From Bacillota bacterium (lineage in GTDB: Bacteria; Bacillota; Clostridia; Christensenellales; UBA1242): DNA of 64,000 bases. The DNA lies in NCBI GenBank assembly GCA_009784185.1, contig WRCD01000004.1:1-64000 (forward strand). The letters are read 5' to 3'. A model generated the notes under the pieces. That model saw only the letters and a program-made list of their open reading frames with translations, searched no databases and had not been told where the DNA came from. The translations under genes were made by a program, and so were the position numbers. This document shows positions 10,831 through 20,368 of the stretch, in pieces (within the stretch, counting starts at the first letter, position 1; each line of letters begins with the position of its first letter).

Positions 10831-12639
10831 ATGAACAAAATTAATATTTTAGAGCCAAGTGTATACAACCGTATTGCTGCCGGCGAGGTTGTTGAACGGC
10901 CGGCTTCAATTGTAAAGGAGCTTGTTGAAAACAGCCTGGATGCAGGCTCAACTAAAATTGAGATTGAAATTACCGGCGGCGGTATAGATAAAATTATTAT
11001 AAGTGATAACGGTGTCGGTATTGCCGCAGGCGACCTTAAGCGCGCTTTTTTGCCGCACGCAACCAGCAAAATTAAGTCAGCGGATGACCTGGGCAGTATT
11101 GCAACACTTGGATTCCGCGGTGAGGCGCTATCAAGCATTGCGGCAGTTTCAACCGTAAAGATGGTAAGCAAAACCAAAGCAAGTGTTTCCGCCGGATTTA
11201 TAGAAATTGATAACGGGGAAGTTGCGGACAGCGGCGAAACAGGCGCACCGGACGGAACCCGAGTGGAAGTGAACGGGCTTTTTTACAAAGTTCCGGCCAG
11301 AAAAAAGTTTTTAAAGACCAACCGCCAAGAAGAAAGCGAGATAACCAACGTGGTTTCAAGGCTGATTCTGGCTAACCCTACGGTAGCTTTTACTTATGTT
11401 ACCGACGGTAAGCGGATATTTCAGAGCAGCGGAAAAAGTGCTGAAGATGCTGTAGTTTCGGTATATTCTGCCAGTGCTATGCAAAGCATAATACCTGTTT
11501 CGGGCGGTAATAATGAGCTGAAACTGTCCGGCTTTATAGGAAAACCAAGCTTTGCTAAATCCAACCGCACTTATCAGACATTGATTATCAACGGCAGATA
11601 TGTAATTAATTATCAGGTGTCTGCTGCGGCGGGCAAAGCATATTCGGATTTTTTAATGAAAAACCAATTTCCGTTTTATGTGCTTTATCTTACCGTTCCG
11701 CATGGCGAAGTGGACGTAAATGTGCACCCCAACAAACTTGAAGTAAGGTTTGAGGATAATCAGCGGGTTTTCGGACTGGTTTTAAAAGTGATTGAAGAAG
11801 CGCTTATAAGCTATTCGCAGCGCAATATTGAGGCTCTTGAGCCTGTCATTGCAAGTCCAGCCAGCAGAGCCAACGAACGAAGTAATCCCTTGGGTAGAAG
11901 TTCTATCAATAGGATTGCTTCGTCTGAAGAAGTATCAGGTGCGACTCGCAATGACAGTAATCCCATTATTCAGGAGATTATTCTGGAAGCAAAACAAAAA
12001 GAGCCTGAACCCGCAAAGCAGGTAAGCATATTTGAAACGTCGGCGGACAAGGGTTTAACAAAAACGGCCGTAAAGCTTGTAGGTAAGCTTTACAACACGT
12101 TTTTGCTTGTAGAAGCTGATAACACGGCCTATATCATTGACCAGCACGCAGCGCATGAGCGCGTTCTGTTTGATGAATTTAATGCGCAGGTTGCAGCAAA
12201 AACAGTAGTTTCACAAATGCTTCTTGTTCCGTACGTATTTAATGTAAATCATTCTGAAGCGCAATTTTTATCGGACAATGCGGATTTGCTTAAGGAATTG
12301 GGTTTTGAACTGGCTGAATTCGGGCATCTTTCATTTAAGGTTTCTACTGTGCCCGGTTCGCTTATCGACATGGACATCGGCTCGTTTTTTAACGGAATAT
12401 TACAGAGTCCAAGCAATCAGCTTGCCATAACCACTAAAGATGTTTTAAAAGAAAAGCTGGCACAGTCTGCCTGCAAAGCAGCGGTAAAGGCGGGTATGGA
12501 TTTAACCGAGGATGAAGTGCTTGTATTAATTAATAGAATTAAGTCAATTGGTTCTGTGCTGCTTTGCCCGCATGGGCGGCCGATAGCGGTGGAGCTGTCC
12601 AGGAGCCAGATAGACAAATGGTTTAAAAGGGTGCTATAG
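10831..12639 (+). CDS. mutL: DNA mismatch repair protein MutL, linker contains an in-frame palindromic repeat
   Basis: IAAGEVVERPASIVKELVENSLDAGS; C-terminal DQHAAHERVLFDEF and CPHGRP endonuclease motifs. Confidence 0.96.
   Translation: MNKINILEPSVYNRIAAGEVVERPASIVKELVENSLDAGSTKIEIEITGGGIDKIIISDNGVGIAAGDLKRAFLPHATSKIKSADDLGSIATLGFRGEALSSIAAVSTVKMVSKTKASVSAGFIEIDNGEVADSGETGAPDGTRVEVNGLFYKVPARKKFLKTNRQEESEITNVVSRLILANPTVAFTYVTDGKRIFQSSGKSAEDAVVSVYSASAMQSIIPVSGGNNELKLSGFIGKPSFAKSNRTYQTLIINGRYVINYQVSAAAGKAYSDFLMKNQFPFYVLYLTVPHGEVDVNVHPNKLEVRFEDNQRVFGLVLKVIEEALISYSQRNIEALEPVIASPASRANERSNPLGRSSINRIASSEEVSGATRNDSNPIIQEIILEAKQKEPEPAKQVSIFETSADKGLTKTAVKLVGKLYNTFLLVEADNTAYIIDQHAAHERVLFDEFNAQVAAKTVVSQMLLVPYVFNVNHSEAQFLSDNADLLKELGFELAEFGHLSFKVSTVPGSLIDMDIGSFFNGILQSPSNQLAITTKDVLKEKLAQSACKAAVKAGMDLTEDEVLVLINRIKSIGSVLLCPHGRPIAVELSRSQIDKWFKRVL
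11845..11955. repeat. Family B palindromic element inside mutL
   Basis: GTCATTGCAAG...GAACGAAGTAATCCC...GGATTGCTTCGTC...CTCGCAATGAC, same skeleton as intergenic copies at 44581 and 53119. Confidence 0.85.
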
Positions 12640-13470
12640 TTGAAAAACGCTAATAAAAAATTCCCCTTTCCTGAAGGGGTGGATGCGCCGCCCGAAGGGA
12701 AAGGCGCAGACGGGGTAGCCGCCGGAGGCGTTCTTGTCATCTGCGGGCCAACGGCTGTTGGAAAATCCGGCTTTGCGCTGGAGGTTTGTACCAGGTTGAA
12801 CGCTGAAATTGTATCAAGCGATTCGCTCCTGGTATATAAGGGGCTGGATATCGGCACTGCAAAACCAACACCGGCCGAGCGCAAACTGGCTCCGCACTAT
12901 ATGATTGATATAATCTCGCCGCTTGAAGAATTTAATGCGGAATGTTTTGTAAGTATGGCAAAAAAATGCATATATGATATACAGGCGCGCGGAAAATTGC
13001 CGGTAATAGTTGGCGGTACCGGGTTTTATCTGGAAGCGCTGCTTAGCGGATATAGCTTTAAAATTGCAAGCGGCCGCGGCATTGAAAAAACCGAAAGCAA
13101 TGCGTTAATTGTTTGCTTAACTCAGGAGCGCAGCAAGCTGTATGCGGCAATTGACGCCAGGGTAGACGGGATGATTGCCGCCGGGCTTATAAGCGAAATA
13201 CAGGCCTTGCGCAGCATTGGCGTAACCGAGCAGCACCAGAGTATGCAGGCAATAGGCTATAAGGAACTAATACCGTATCTAAACGGAGAAATTGGTTTAG
13301 GGCAGGCAACAGAAAACATAAAACAAGCCAGCCGTAATTATGCTAAAAGACAGCTGACTTGGTTTAGGGGAATGAAAAATCTAACCTGGGTAACGCTCCC
13401 GGATGAACGCAACAGCGCAATGGGCTGGCTTAACAAAACTTTTAGTGAATATAAATTAAATCCTAAATAA
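12640..13470 (+). CDS. miaA: tRNA dimethylallyltransferase MiaA, N-terminal extension encoded by a repeat
   Basis: VLVICGPTAVGKSGFALEV P-loop; TTG start directly after mutL stop with AAAGGG upstream. Confidence 0.93.
   Translation: MKNANKKFPFPEGVDAPPEGKGADGVAAGGVLVICGPTAVGKSGFALEVCTRLNAEIVSSDSLLVYKGLDIGTAKPTPAERKLAPHYMIDIISPLEEFNAECFVSMAKKCIYDIQARGKLPVIVGGTGFYLEALLSGYSFKIASGRGIEKTESNALIVCLTQERSKLYAAIDARVDGMIAAGLISEIQALRSIGVTEQHQSMQAIGYKELIPYLNGEIGLGQATENIKQASRNYAKRQLTWFRGMKNLTWVTLPDERNSAMGWLNKTFSEYKLNPK
12656..12730. repeat. Family A two-hairpin element inside miaA 5' coding region
   Basis: AATTCCCC-hairpin-GGGGTGG-TGCGCC..GGCGCA-GACGGGGT; about 2 mismatches over 60 nt to the copy at 16434. 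Confidence 0.88.
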
Positions 13471-13529
13471 AATTCCCCTTTTCCGAAGGGGTGGCAGGCG
13501 TAGCCTGACGGGGTAGCCGCCGAAGGCGT
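13469..13529. repeat. Family A element immediately after miaA stop
   Basis: AATTCCCCTTTTCCGAAGGGGTGGCAGGCGTAGCCTGACGGGGTAG. Confidence 0.85.
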
Positions 13530-13530
13530 A

Positions 13531-13556
13531 AAAAAACCAGCCTAAGCTGGTTTTTT
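13531..13556. terminator. Bidirectional terminator between miaA and lexA
   Basis: AAAAAACCAGC-CTAA-GCTGGTTTTTT. Confidence 0.8.
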
Positions 13557-14184
13557 AAATCTTTCTAATCAATCCTACAACCTTTCCCAAAATCTTTACT
13601 TCCGTAAAGTACATTGGGTCCATAGCGGAGTTTGCAGGCTGCAGCCTGAATTTGTTCTGTTCTTTGTAAAAACGTTTAACTGTAGCGGAATCCTCAACCA
13701 TAGCCGCTACAATTTCGCCGTTTTCTGCGGTGGGTTGCTGCTTAATTACAACTTTATCACCATTAAAAATGCCGTCTTCAATCATGCTTTCGCCTTTGAC
13801 TGTAAGCATAAACAAGCCTTCGCCGCGGAACAGGTTGCTGGGCATATAAAACACATCCTCATAGTTTTCCACGGCTAAAATCGGCTGCCCGGCAGATATA
13901 GCGCCCAGGAGCGGCACTAGGGTAGTGTTGGGCTGAACCCGAGGGGCTGCTGCTTTGCGGTTAACCAAATCCCATGTGCGGTGTTTGCCGCCGCCGTGAC
14001 GCTTTATTAAGTTTGCGGCCTCCAGGCGGTCAAGATAATAAGCAACAGTAGAGGTTGAATTAACCTTTACTGCGGCGCCCATTTCGCGTACGCTTGGCGG
14101 ATAGTTGTTTTCTGTAATGTATTTTTCAATAAAACTTAAAAGCTCCTGAAGCTTTTTATCAATGTTTTTGATTAATGTTGTCAT
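13555..14184 (-). CDS. lexA: LexA repressor
   Basis: Winged-helix N-terminus (YPPSVREMGAAVKVNSTSTVAYYLDRLE), S24 domain GESMIEDGIFNGDKVVI. Confidence 0.95.
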   Translation of the reverse strand: MTTLIKNIDKKLQELLSFIEKYITENNYPPSVREMGAAVKVNSTSTVAYYLDRLEAANLIKRHGGGKHRTWDLVNRKAAAPRVQPNTTLVPLLGAISAGQPILAVENYEDVFYMPSNLFRGEGLFMLTVKGESMIEDGIFNGDKVVIKQQPTAENGEIVAAMVEDSATVKRFYKEQNKFRLQPANSAMDPMYFTEVKILGKVVGLIRKI

Positions 14185-14218
14185 AATTTAAATCTCCAAT
14201 TAGGATTTTATCAAGTCC

Positions 14219-14247
14219 ATTATACAACAAAAAAATACATAAGTCAA
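14219..14247 (-). promoter_or_regulatory. lexA promoter
   Basis: Minus strand TTGACT-N17-TATAAT. Confidence 0.75.
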
Positions 14248-14257
14248 ACATTTGTTC
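14245..14257. promoter_or_regulatory. LexA/SOS box overlapping lexA -35
   Basis: CAAACATTTGTTC, near the Bacillus-type consensus CGAACNNNNGTTCG; the same CAAAC-N4-GTTC core occurs upstream of recA. Confidence 0.75.
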
Positions 14258-14265
14258 AAACAATT

Positions 14266-15312
14266 TTAATCTTTTCTAAGTTTTACTTTATTTGCGGCAG
14301 AGCGCCTTATATCATCTGAAATAGCTGCATAATGCTTTTTGGTGGTGTTTACATCCTTGTGTCCAAGCACGTCTGCCACAACATATATGTCTCCGGTTTC
14401 GCGGTACAGATTGGTGCCGTATGTACTTCGCAGTTTATGCGGGCTGATTTTCTTAAGCGGGGTAATTGCTCCTGCATATTTCTTTACCAGATTCTGAACC
14501 GCACGTGTTGTTATGCGTTTGTTTTGGAGCGATAAAAACAGGGCCGGTTCGTTTGGAAGCTTTTGTGTCTGTTCACGGCGCTGTTCGTAATACGGCCGGA
14601 GCGCGTCCGCAACTTCTTCGGAGAAATACAGTACAACCTGATTGCCGCCCTTACGGATTATCCTGAAGCCGTTTATGCCAAAGTCTATGTCGTTCAGGTT
14701 TAGCCCTACGCATTCGCTTACACGGATTCCCGTGCCAAGAAGCAGGCTGAGAAGCGCAAAATCGCGCACCTTGGTGTGCTGGTGAAAGGCTTGCTGCGTG
14801 GGCGACAGTTCGCTGCCGCTCTCGGCCAGGTTAAGTAAATCCACAACTTCGTTTGTTTCAAGCCGTACAATTTCTTTTTCGTGGAGCTTTGGCAAATCCA
14901 CCTTAGTCGATACGTTTTTTGCAATTTTTTCCTTTTTAAAAAAGTATGCTAAAAACGAACGCACTGTAGATAGCTTTCTGGATTTGGCGCGCTCATTGTT
15001 GTGATATTGCTTGCCGTTAAATTTGTAAAACGACAAGTAGTCCAGATATATTTCTAAATGTGTTGCCGTAAGATTGTCCAGGTCCATAAGTGAAATCTGT
15101 TTAAAGTTTTTTCCTTGAAACTCCGGAACTTCTTTTATAAGGAAGTCAAAAAATATCCTAAGGTCAAAGGCGTAGTTCAATCTTGTAAGCGGCGTGGTCT
15201 GGCTTTCAATGCCCACAAAAAATTCCGAGCAGAAATACGGCAGGTCAGCACGCAGATATTTCAGGCGCTCCGTAGTTTTCATGTTTCGCTCAATATAGTA
15301 ATTATTTGTCAT
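14266..15312 (-). CDS. Tyrosine recombinase (Xer-like, resembles XerS type)
   Basis: LLLGTGIRVSECVGLNLNDID, KISPHKLRSTYGTNLYRETGDIYVVADVLGHKDVNTTKKHYA. Alternative start at 15282 (MKTTERL). Confidence 0.88.
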   Translation of the reverse strand: MTNNYYIERNMKTTERLKYLRADLPYFCSEFFVGIESQTTPLTRLNYAFDLRIFFDFLIKEVPEFQGKNFKQISLMDLDNLTATHLEIYLDYLSFYKFNGKQYHNNERAKSRKLSTVRSFLAYFFKKEKIAKNVSTKVDLPKLHEKEIVRLETNEVVDLLNLAESGSELSPTQQAFHQHTKVRDFALLSLLLGTGIRVSECVGLNLNDIDFGINGFRIIRKGGNQVVLYFSEEVADALRPYYEQRREQTQKLPNEPALFLSLQNKRITTRAVQNLVKKYAGAITPLKKISPHKLRSTYGTNLYRETGDIYVVADVLGHKDVNTTKKHYAAISDDIRRSAANKVKLRKD

Positions 15313-15393
15313 TTGTAAAGTGCTCCTATACAGAATAATTTATTTTAGACGAACTTAGTGTCATGTAAAATCCGGCGGGAAAAGTATGTTTTT

Positions 15394-15447
15394 AAAATTC
15401 CCCTTTAAGATAAAGGGGTGCCACGGAGTGGCGGGGTATGTGAAAAA
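15394..15447. repeat. Family A element
   Basis: AAAATTCCCCTTTAAGATAAAGGGGTGCCACGGAGTGGCGGGGTATGTG. Confidence 0.85.
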
Positions 15448-15668
15448 TTGTGAGAGATGACTAAAAACTTTCGTCCCACAAAAATACTAACACAAACACA
15501 CATTAATTGTAAAGCTTTTGCGAATAGTTTGTAAACACAAAAAGTGCTATGCAAAGCATAACCCCGGTAAAACCGCCCTTTTAACCCTATCTTTATTCGC
15601 AAAAGCTGTCTTTTGCGAATAGTCCGAATATGCTTGTGTTCTCCTGAAATCCCACTGCTCCACACAAC

Positions 15669-15690
15669 AAAAAAGGCTTGACGCCTTTTT
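15669..15690. terminator. Intrinsic terminator hairpin downstream of SSB-like gene
   Basis: AAAAAGGC-TTGAC-GCCTTTTT. Confidence 0.65.
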
Positions 15691-16396
15691 AATTTGTTGC
15701 AAAGTTGTTTGTGCTTGGGTTCAGGTCATAGCTTGTAAGTATTCCCTGCTCGGCTGTGGTCAGCAGCACCCGCTCAATTTTGTCATCCAGGCTGACCTTG
15801 CCAATGCTGACCTCATATGCAACGCGGGTTTCACTGCTGTCCTCGTCCAGCCGTTTTTGATATTGCCTGCTTTGTATCCTGCCGGTAATATAAATTTTTT
15901 GGCCGACTCCGATTTCGTTTACAAATCTGGCATTTCTGCCCCATGCAATGCAAGGAAGGTAATCCGACTTGTTATACGCGCGGTTCACGGCCAGCAGCAG
16001 GTCACAAATCTCGCGCTTAAACGGTGTGGTTCTGTATATAGGTTCTTTGCAGATAAAGCCCACCAGCTCAATGATATTGCTGTTAAGGTCGTATCTGGGT
16101 TCAATAATCTCACGCACAAACACTGTAAGCATTAGTTTGCTTTTGCCTTCTACCAGCTTGTTGTAGCTTCTAAATTGCCCAATTAGGGCAATTCTGCTGC
16201 CTACGCAAAGATTTTGGCTTTGGATTATGCGCTCCGATACCGTTATGGGAATTTCGTCGCATTGCTCGCTAAGCCGCGTGACACACAGACTCATGTCGTA
16301 AAATCCTTCGCCGTAAATCTCATGGCTGAATTTGGCCTCGGTGGAAATTGTACCCATCAAGTAAACCCGGTTGTTGTTAATCAATTCGTTGTTCAT
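15689..16396 (-). CDS. Tandem OB-fold single-stranded DNA-binding protein
   Basis: Two SSB-like halves: NNRVYLMGTISTEAKF... and NIIELVGFICKEPIYRTTPFKREICDLLLAVNRAYNKSDYLPCIAWGRNARF. Confidence 0.75.
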   Translation of the reverse strand: MNNELINNNRVYLMGTISTEAKFSHEIYGEGFYDMSLCVTRLSEQCDEIPITVSERIIQSQNLCVGSRIALIGQFRSYNKLVEGKSKLMLTVFVREIIEPRYDLNSNIIELVGFICKEPIYRTTPFKREICDLLLAVNRAYNKSDYLPCIAWGRNARFVNEIGVGQKIYITGRIQSRQYQKRLDEDSSETRVAYEVSIGKVSLDDKIERVLLTTAEQGILTSYDLNPSTNNFATN

Positions 16397-16433
16397 GTTA
16401 TTTCTCCTTTTTGTTTTTTAATTACCTTTGTTA

Positions 16434-16566
16434 TAATTCCCCTTTTCTGAAGGGGTGGATGCGCCGCCCGAAGGGAAAGGCACAGACGGGGTAGCCGACA
16501 CCAAAGGTGGCGCAAAATCTCTTAAACCACCCCGCCCTTCGGGCACCCCTCCAGGGAGGGGAATTT
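16434..16566. repeat. Family A, two inverted copies (composite)
   Basis: AATTCCCC...GACGGGGTAG then CACCCCGCCCTTCGGGCACCCCTCCAGGGAGGGGAATTT. Confidence 0.88.
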
Positions 16567-16571
16567 ACACT

Positions 16572-17336
16572 TTAATTCCTCCGTTGCACGCCTGCCCGGT
16601 CAATGGTATAATTGTCTTTATAAATCAGGTCACTAATCTGCCCTACCTTAAAGCCTTTTTTAATCAGCAAGTCTAAAATAACCGGCAAGGCCTCTAAAAT
16701 ATGGTCCGAATTATTGTGGAACAATATTACCGAGCCGTTTTTGGCTTTACCTGTTACCCTGTTTGTCATATCCTTTACGCCCAGACTCTTCCAGTCCAAT
16801 GAGTCTACATCCCATTGAATTGTTTTAAGCCCCAGTTCACTTGCGGTATTAAGTAAAGTGTTATTATAACTGCCAAACGGCGCCCTAAACAATGTCACCT
16901 TTTTGCTTATGGTGTCTTCAATAAGCTTAACCGAGGTTGACAATTCCTCTCTCACCTGCTCGCCCGATAGTTTAACCATATCCGGATGAGTGTTGCTATG
17001 CGTGCCAATTTCGCAGCCGGCCGCATCAATTGCTTTTACCATTTCGGGATAATCTCTTACCCAAAAGCCCACCAGAAAGAAAGTTGCGTTTACGTTGTAT
17101 TCGGCAAGAATATTAAGTATGCCTTGTGTTTTGTCCGCTCCCCAGGCTGCATCAAAACTGATTGCTACCCTTGACTCGTCGGTAGCCACGTTGTAAATAG
17201 GAACCTTGCGCAAATTGTCCCCAAAATACACGCTTGCGGCCGCCCCCTCGCTTGTTGGAAAAACCAGGCAGACCGCAACAAGCAGCATAAATACAAGCAG
17301 TCTGAGCCACGAGCGCTTAACAACTACAAAACTCAT
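16572..17336 (-). CDS. Polysaccharide deacetylase family protein (PdaB-like) with N-terminal membrane segment
   Basis: ISFDAAWGADKTQGIL, EIGTHSNTHPDMVKLS, FRAPFGSYN. Confidence 0.88.
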   Translation of the reverse strand: MSFVVVKRSWLRLLVFMLLVAVCLVFPTSEGAAASVYFGDNLRKVPIYNVATDESRVAISFDAAWGADKTQGILNILAEYNVNATFFLVGFWVRDYPEMVKAIDAAGCEIGTHSNTHPDMVKLSGEQVREELSTSVKLIEDTISKKVTLFRAPFGSYNNTLLNTASELGLKTIQWDVDSLDWKSLGVKDMTNRVTGKAKNGSVILFHNNSDHILEALPVILDLLIKKGFKVGQISDLIYKDNYTIDRAGVQRRN

Positions 17337-17523
17337 TTGGTACCTCTCTAAGTTTATATTTTTATTTGCGTGATTGCTATTGTTCTGAACCGGGACAAAT
17401 GTCTGCTTTCGCGCTTTTATGGCGCAGAATTAAGATTTATGTCGAAAGATTAATAACAAAGCACAGCCTTTGTTTATGTATATTCTCTGCCGTAAGGTTG
17501 TATTACAAAAATCAAATGCACTA

Positions 17524-17552
17524 TTGACAACACTCCCCCGCCATGATATACT
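17524..17552 (+). promoter_or_regulatory. Near-consensus sigma-A promoter
   Basis: TTGACA-N17-TATACT. Confidence 0.8.
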
Positions 17553-17584
17553 TACTTCAACAAAAAACAAAAGAGGTAAAGATT

Positions 17585-17767
17585 ATGTGTAGAGATGCAT
17601 ATAGAATGGTAACTGCCAAAACCGAAGAGACTATAGAGAGATACAAGGCCGCAGAAAAAAAGACGCACCCAAAGTATCCCCCGCTAATGAGTCATCACCG
17701 CTCGGGGCTAACTGCCGCGGCTATAGCCACAGACGTTAAACAAACAAAAAACTACCGTAACCGGTAG
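17585..17767 (+). CDS. Small 60-aa protein of unknown function
   Basis: AAGAGGTAAAGATT-ATG; strong promoter upstream and terminator overlapping the stop codon. Confidence 0.65.
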   Translation: MCRDAYRMVTAKTEETIERYKAAEKKTHPKYPPLMSHHRSGLTAAAIATDVKQTKNYRNR

Positions 17768-17773
17768 TTTTTT
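17746..17773. terminator. Bidirectional terminator
   Basis: AAAAAACTACCG-TAAC-CGGTAGTTTTTT. Confidence 0.8.
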
Positions 17774-17776
17774 GTT

Positions 17777-20368
17777 TTATACCTTGCTTTCTTTTCCCGA
17801 AATTCTATACAAGAACACTTTATTCAGCCTTACTTTCTTTTTCCCTTTTACTATACTTACTGCTTTACCTGCTCTCGGAACAATCTGCACATCATCTGTA
17901 ATACGGCTGAAAGCCACTTCTTCTCCGCTTGCCACAAACAGCAGCGGAAGTCTTACATACTTGCCGAATATTACCTTACTGCCTGCTTCTCCTCCAAGTG
18001 AAAGCAGTTTTAAGCCTTTACGGTACCTTGGCAGCTTGTCAACCTGAGCCAGTATTACACGCTTACCAAAGCCGGAATTGGTAATAGCCAGCATCTCTCC
18101 TTCGTCGGTTGCCTGTTCGGCTGCAATTACTTTGTCGCCGCTGTTAAGGTTTACGCCCTTAACCCCGCCGGCTACCCTGCCCTGAAGTGGAACATCGTCT
18201 TTAGTTGCAAGCAAAATCATGCCTTTTTCGGTTACAAACACCATATCGCCTTTTGGGCAGTCTTCTTGTACCGTCAGCACCTCGTCGGTGTCCTTCATTT
18301 TTATTGCCTGGAAATATGATTTCAACAATGCATATTCATTCCATGCTGTTTTCTTAACCATACCCTCTTTGGTAAAAAACAACAGGCTTCTGTCTGTATT
18401 TACTTTGGCGGCATCAAACATTGCCACAATAACCTCGTCCATAGACAGGTCAATAAACGTGGCTCTTGGCGCAACGCCCTTTTCTTTATACTTACATTCC
18501 TTTATCAGCCCTACATCAAACTTTACCGCGTAGCCCTTGTTAGTAAACGCCAAAATTTGTTTGTCCGTGCTTGTTTTTATTACAATTGTGTGCACCTGGC
18601 TGAGTTTAGATGTGTCTCCCCAGTTTTTGTCTGCCCTGTCAAAGTCTTTTTTAAGTATAACCTTAAGATACCCTTCGGCAGTAAGCGCAACATAAACGTC
18701 TTCAACGGGCCTGCTTACAGAAACCCTTTGTTCCTGCTGAGCCTGCTGACTCTCGGCAAACACCTGCGGCGATATAAAGCTGGACTTACGCGGTGATTTA
18801 AACCTGCCCTTTATCTCCAGCAGCTCATCTTTAACAAGCTGCAGCTGCAGGCGGTCACTCCTGATAATTGCGGTAAGGCGCTCAATTTTGGCCTGCAACT
18901 CTTTAAGCTCCTCTACCAGCTTGTTAACTTCCAGATTTGTAAGACGTGCCAGACGCATATCTAAGATTGCCTGAGCCTGCTTTTCGCTTAAAAAGAACCT
19001 TTCACGAAGTTTGAACTTAGCATCCAGCGGACTGTTAGCTTTTTTAATAATTGCAATAACATCATCAATGTTCCGTATTGCAATTAAAAGCCCTTCAACA
19101 ATGTGTGCCCTCTCCTTAGCGGCTTCAAGGTCAAACTTACATCTCTTAAGCACAACCTCCTGCTGGTAGTCTACATAATACGCAATAATTTCTTTAAGCC
19201 CCATTAGTTTTGGCTTACCGCCCGCAATGGCAACCATATTAATACCAAACGTACATTGCATATCGGTATACTTCATAAGGGTGTTGATAATTTTATCCGC
19301 ATCAGCTTCTTTTTTTATGGTAATAACGGCACGCATACCGGTTCGGTCAGATTCGTCTCTGATATCGGATATTCCGGATAAAATATCTTTCTTTTCTTCA
19401 CGCAATGCTGCAATAGTCTGCAGCAGCTTTGCCTTGTTTACCTGATATGGCAGTTCGGTAATAACAATGTTTTTCTTTTCTGATTTAAGTTCTTCAATAT
19501 TAAATTTAGCACGCAGTAATATCCTGCCTTTGCCCGTTTCGTATGCCTTTTCAAGCTCCTCGGGAATAATAAAACCGCCCGTTGGGAAGTCAGGCCCCTT
19601 AATAATCTTCATTAAAGCATACAGCTTAATGTTTTTGTTTTCTATGTATGCTACTATGCCGTCAATAACCTCGCCCAGATTATGCGGCGGAATATTTGTG
19701 GCAAGGCCGACCGCAATACCTGTTGCACCGTTAACAAGCAGGTTCGGGAACCTGCCCGGCAAGATATCCGGCTCTTTAAGCGTGTCGTCAAAGTTAAGGC
19801 TCCAGCGGACTGTATCTTTGTCTATGTCGCGCAAAAGCTCCATAGCAAGCGGAGCAAGCCGTGCCTCGGTATAACGCATGGCTGCGGCGCTGTCACCGTC
19901 GTTGCTTCCAAAGTTTCCGTGTCCCGTAACCAGCAACTCCCGCATATTATGAGTTTGTGCCATACGCACCATGGCGTCGTATACGCTGGTATCACCGTGC
20001 GGGTGATACTTGCCCAAGCAGTCACCTACAATTCTTGCCGACTTCCTAAACGGCTTATCAGGTGTAAGGCCAAGCTCAAGCATGGTATACATAATACGCC
20101 GCTGAACGGGCTTCAAGCCGTCCTCTACCCTTGGCAGTGCACGGTCCATAATTACATATTCGGAGTACGGTATCATGCTGCTATGCAGAATTTCGTCAAT
20201 ACTCTTGGTCATAATGCCGTCTTCTGCTACTTTAACAACGGGCGCAGAGCCGGCTTCGTCTACAGTATCGTCAACCTGAATTACATTATCCGCAGAAAAT
20301 CCTACATCTGTGGTCACTGTTTCGGTTGGCTGACCGCTGATTTCATCTTCCGGTATTTCTGTACTCAT
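17777..20368 (-). CDS. Type IIA topoisomerase subunit A (ParC-like; no GyrA box seen)
   Basis: [49 protein letters not shown] catalytic Tyr; partner gene directly upstream. Confidence 0.92.
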   Translation of the reverse strand: MSTEIPEDEISGQPTETVTTDVGFSADNVIQVDDTVDEAGSAPVVKVAEDGIMTKSIDEILHSSMIPYSEYVIMDRALPRVEDGLKPVQRRIMYTMLELGLTPDKPFRKSARIVGDCLGKYHPHGDTSVYDAMVRMAQTHNMRELLVTGHGNFGSNDGDSAAAMRYTEARLAPLAMELLRDIDKDTVRWSLNFDDTLKEPDILPGRFPNLLVNGATGIAVGLATNIPPHNLGEVIDGIVAYIENKNIKLYALMKIIKGPDFPTGGFIIPEELEKAYETGKGRILLRAKFNIEELKSEKKNIVITELPYQVNKAKLLQTIAALREEKKDILSGISDIRDESDRTGMRAVITIKKEADADKIINTLMKYTDMQCTFGINMVAIAGGKPKLMGLKEIIAYYVDYQQEVVLKRCKFDLEAAKERAHIVEGLLIAIRNIDDVIAIIKKANSPLDAKFKLRERFFLSEKQAQAILDMRLARLTNLEVNKLVEELKELQAKIERLTAIIRSDRLQLQLVKDELLEIKGRFKSPRKSSFISPQVFAESQQAQQEQRVSVSRPVEDVYVALTAEGYLKVILKKDFDRADKNWGDTSKLSQVHTIVIKTSTDKQILAFTNKGYAVKFDVGLIKECKYKEKGVAPRATFIDLSMDEVIVAMFDAAKVNTDRSLLFFTKEGMVKKTAWNEYALLKSYFQAIKMKDTDEVLTVQEDCPKGDMVFVTEKGMILLATKDDVPLQGRVAGGVKGVNLNSGDKVIAAEQATDEGEMLAITNSGFGKRVILAQVDKLPRYRKGLKLLSLGGEAGSKVIFGKYVRLPLLFVASGEEVAFSRITDDVQIVPRAGKAVSIVKGKKKVRLNKVFLYRISGKESKV

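Noticed and set aside
12121-12180. MutL endonuclease motif DQHAAHERVLFDE with Asp at the usual final Glu
   Set aside because: Conservative change, and the CPHGRP motif is intact; not enough to argue loss of function.
14266-15312. Tyrosine recombinase as a prophage or ICE integrase
   Set aside because: No phage, conjugation or excision genes nearby, no adjacent tRNA or att repeats; better read as a Xer-like housekeeping enzyme. No convincing dif site seen in the flanks.
15351-15362. GAACTTAGTGTC as a third SOS box upstream of the recombinase
   Set aside because: Two mismatches in the essential GTTC half; too weak.
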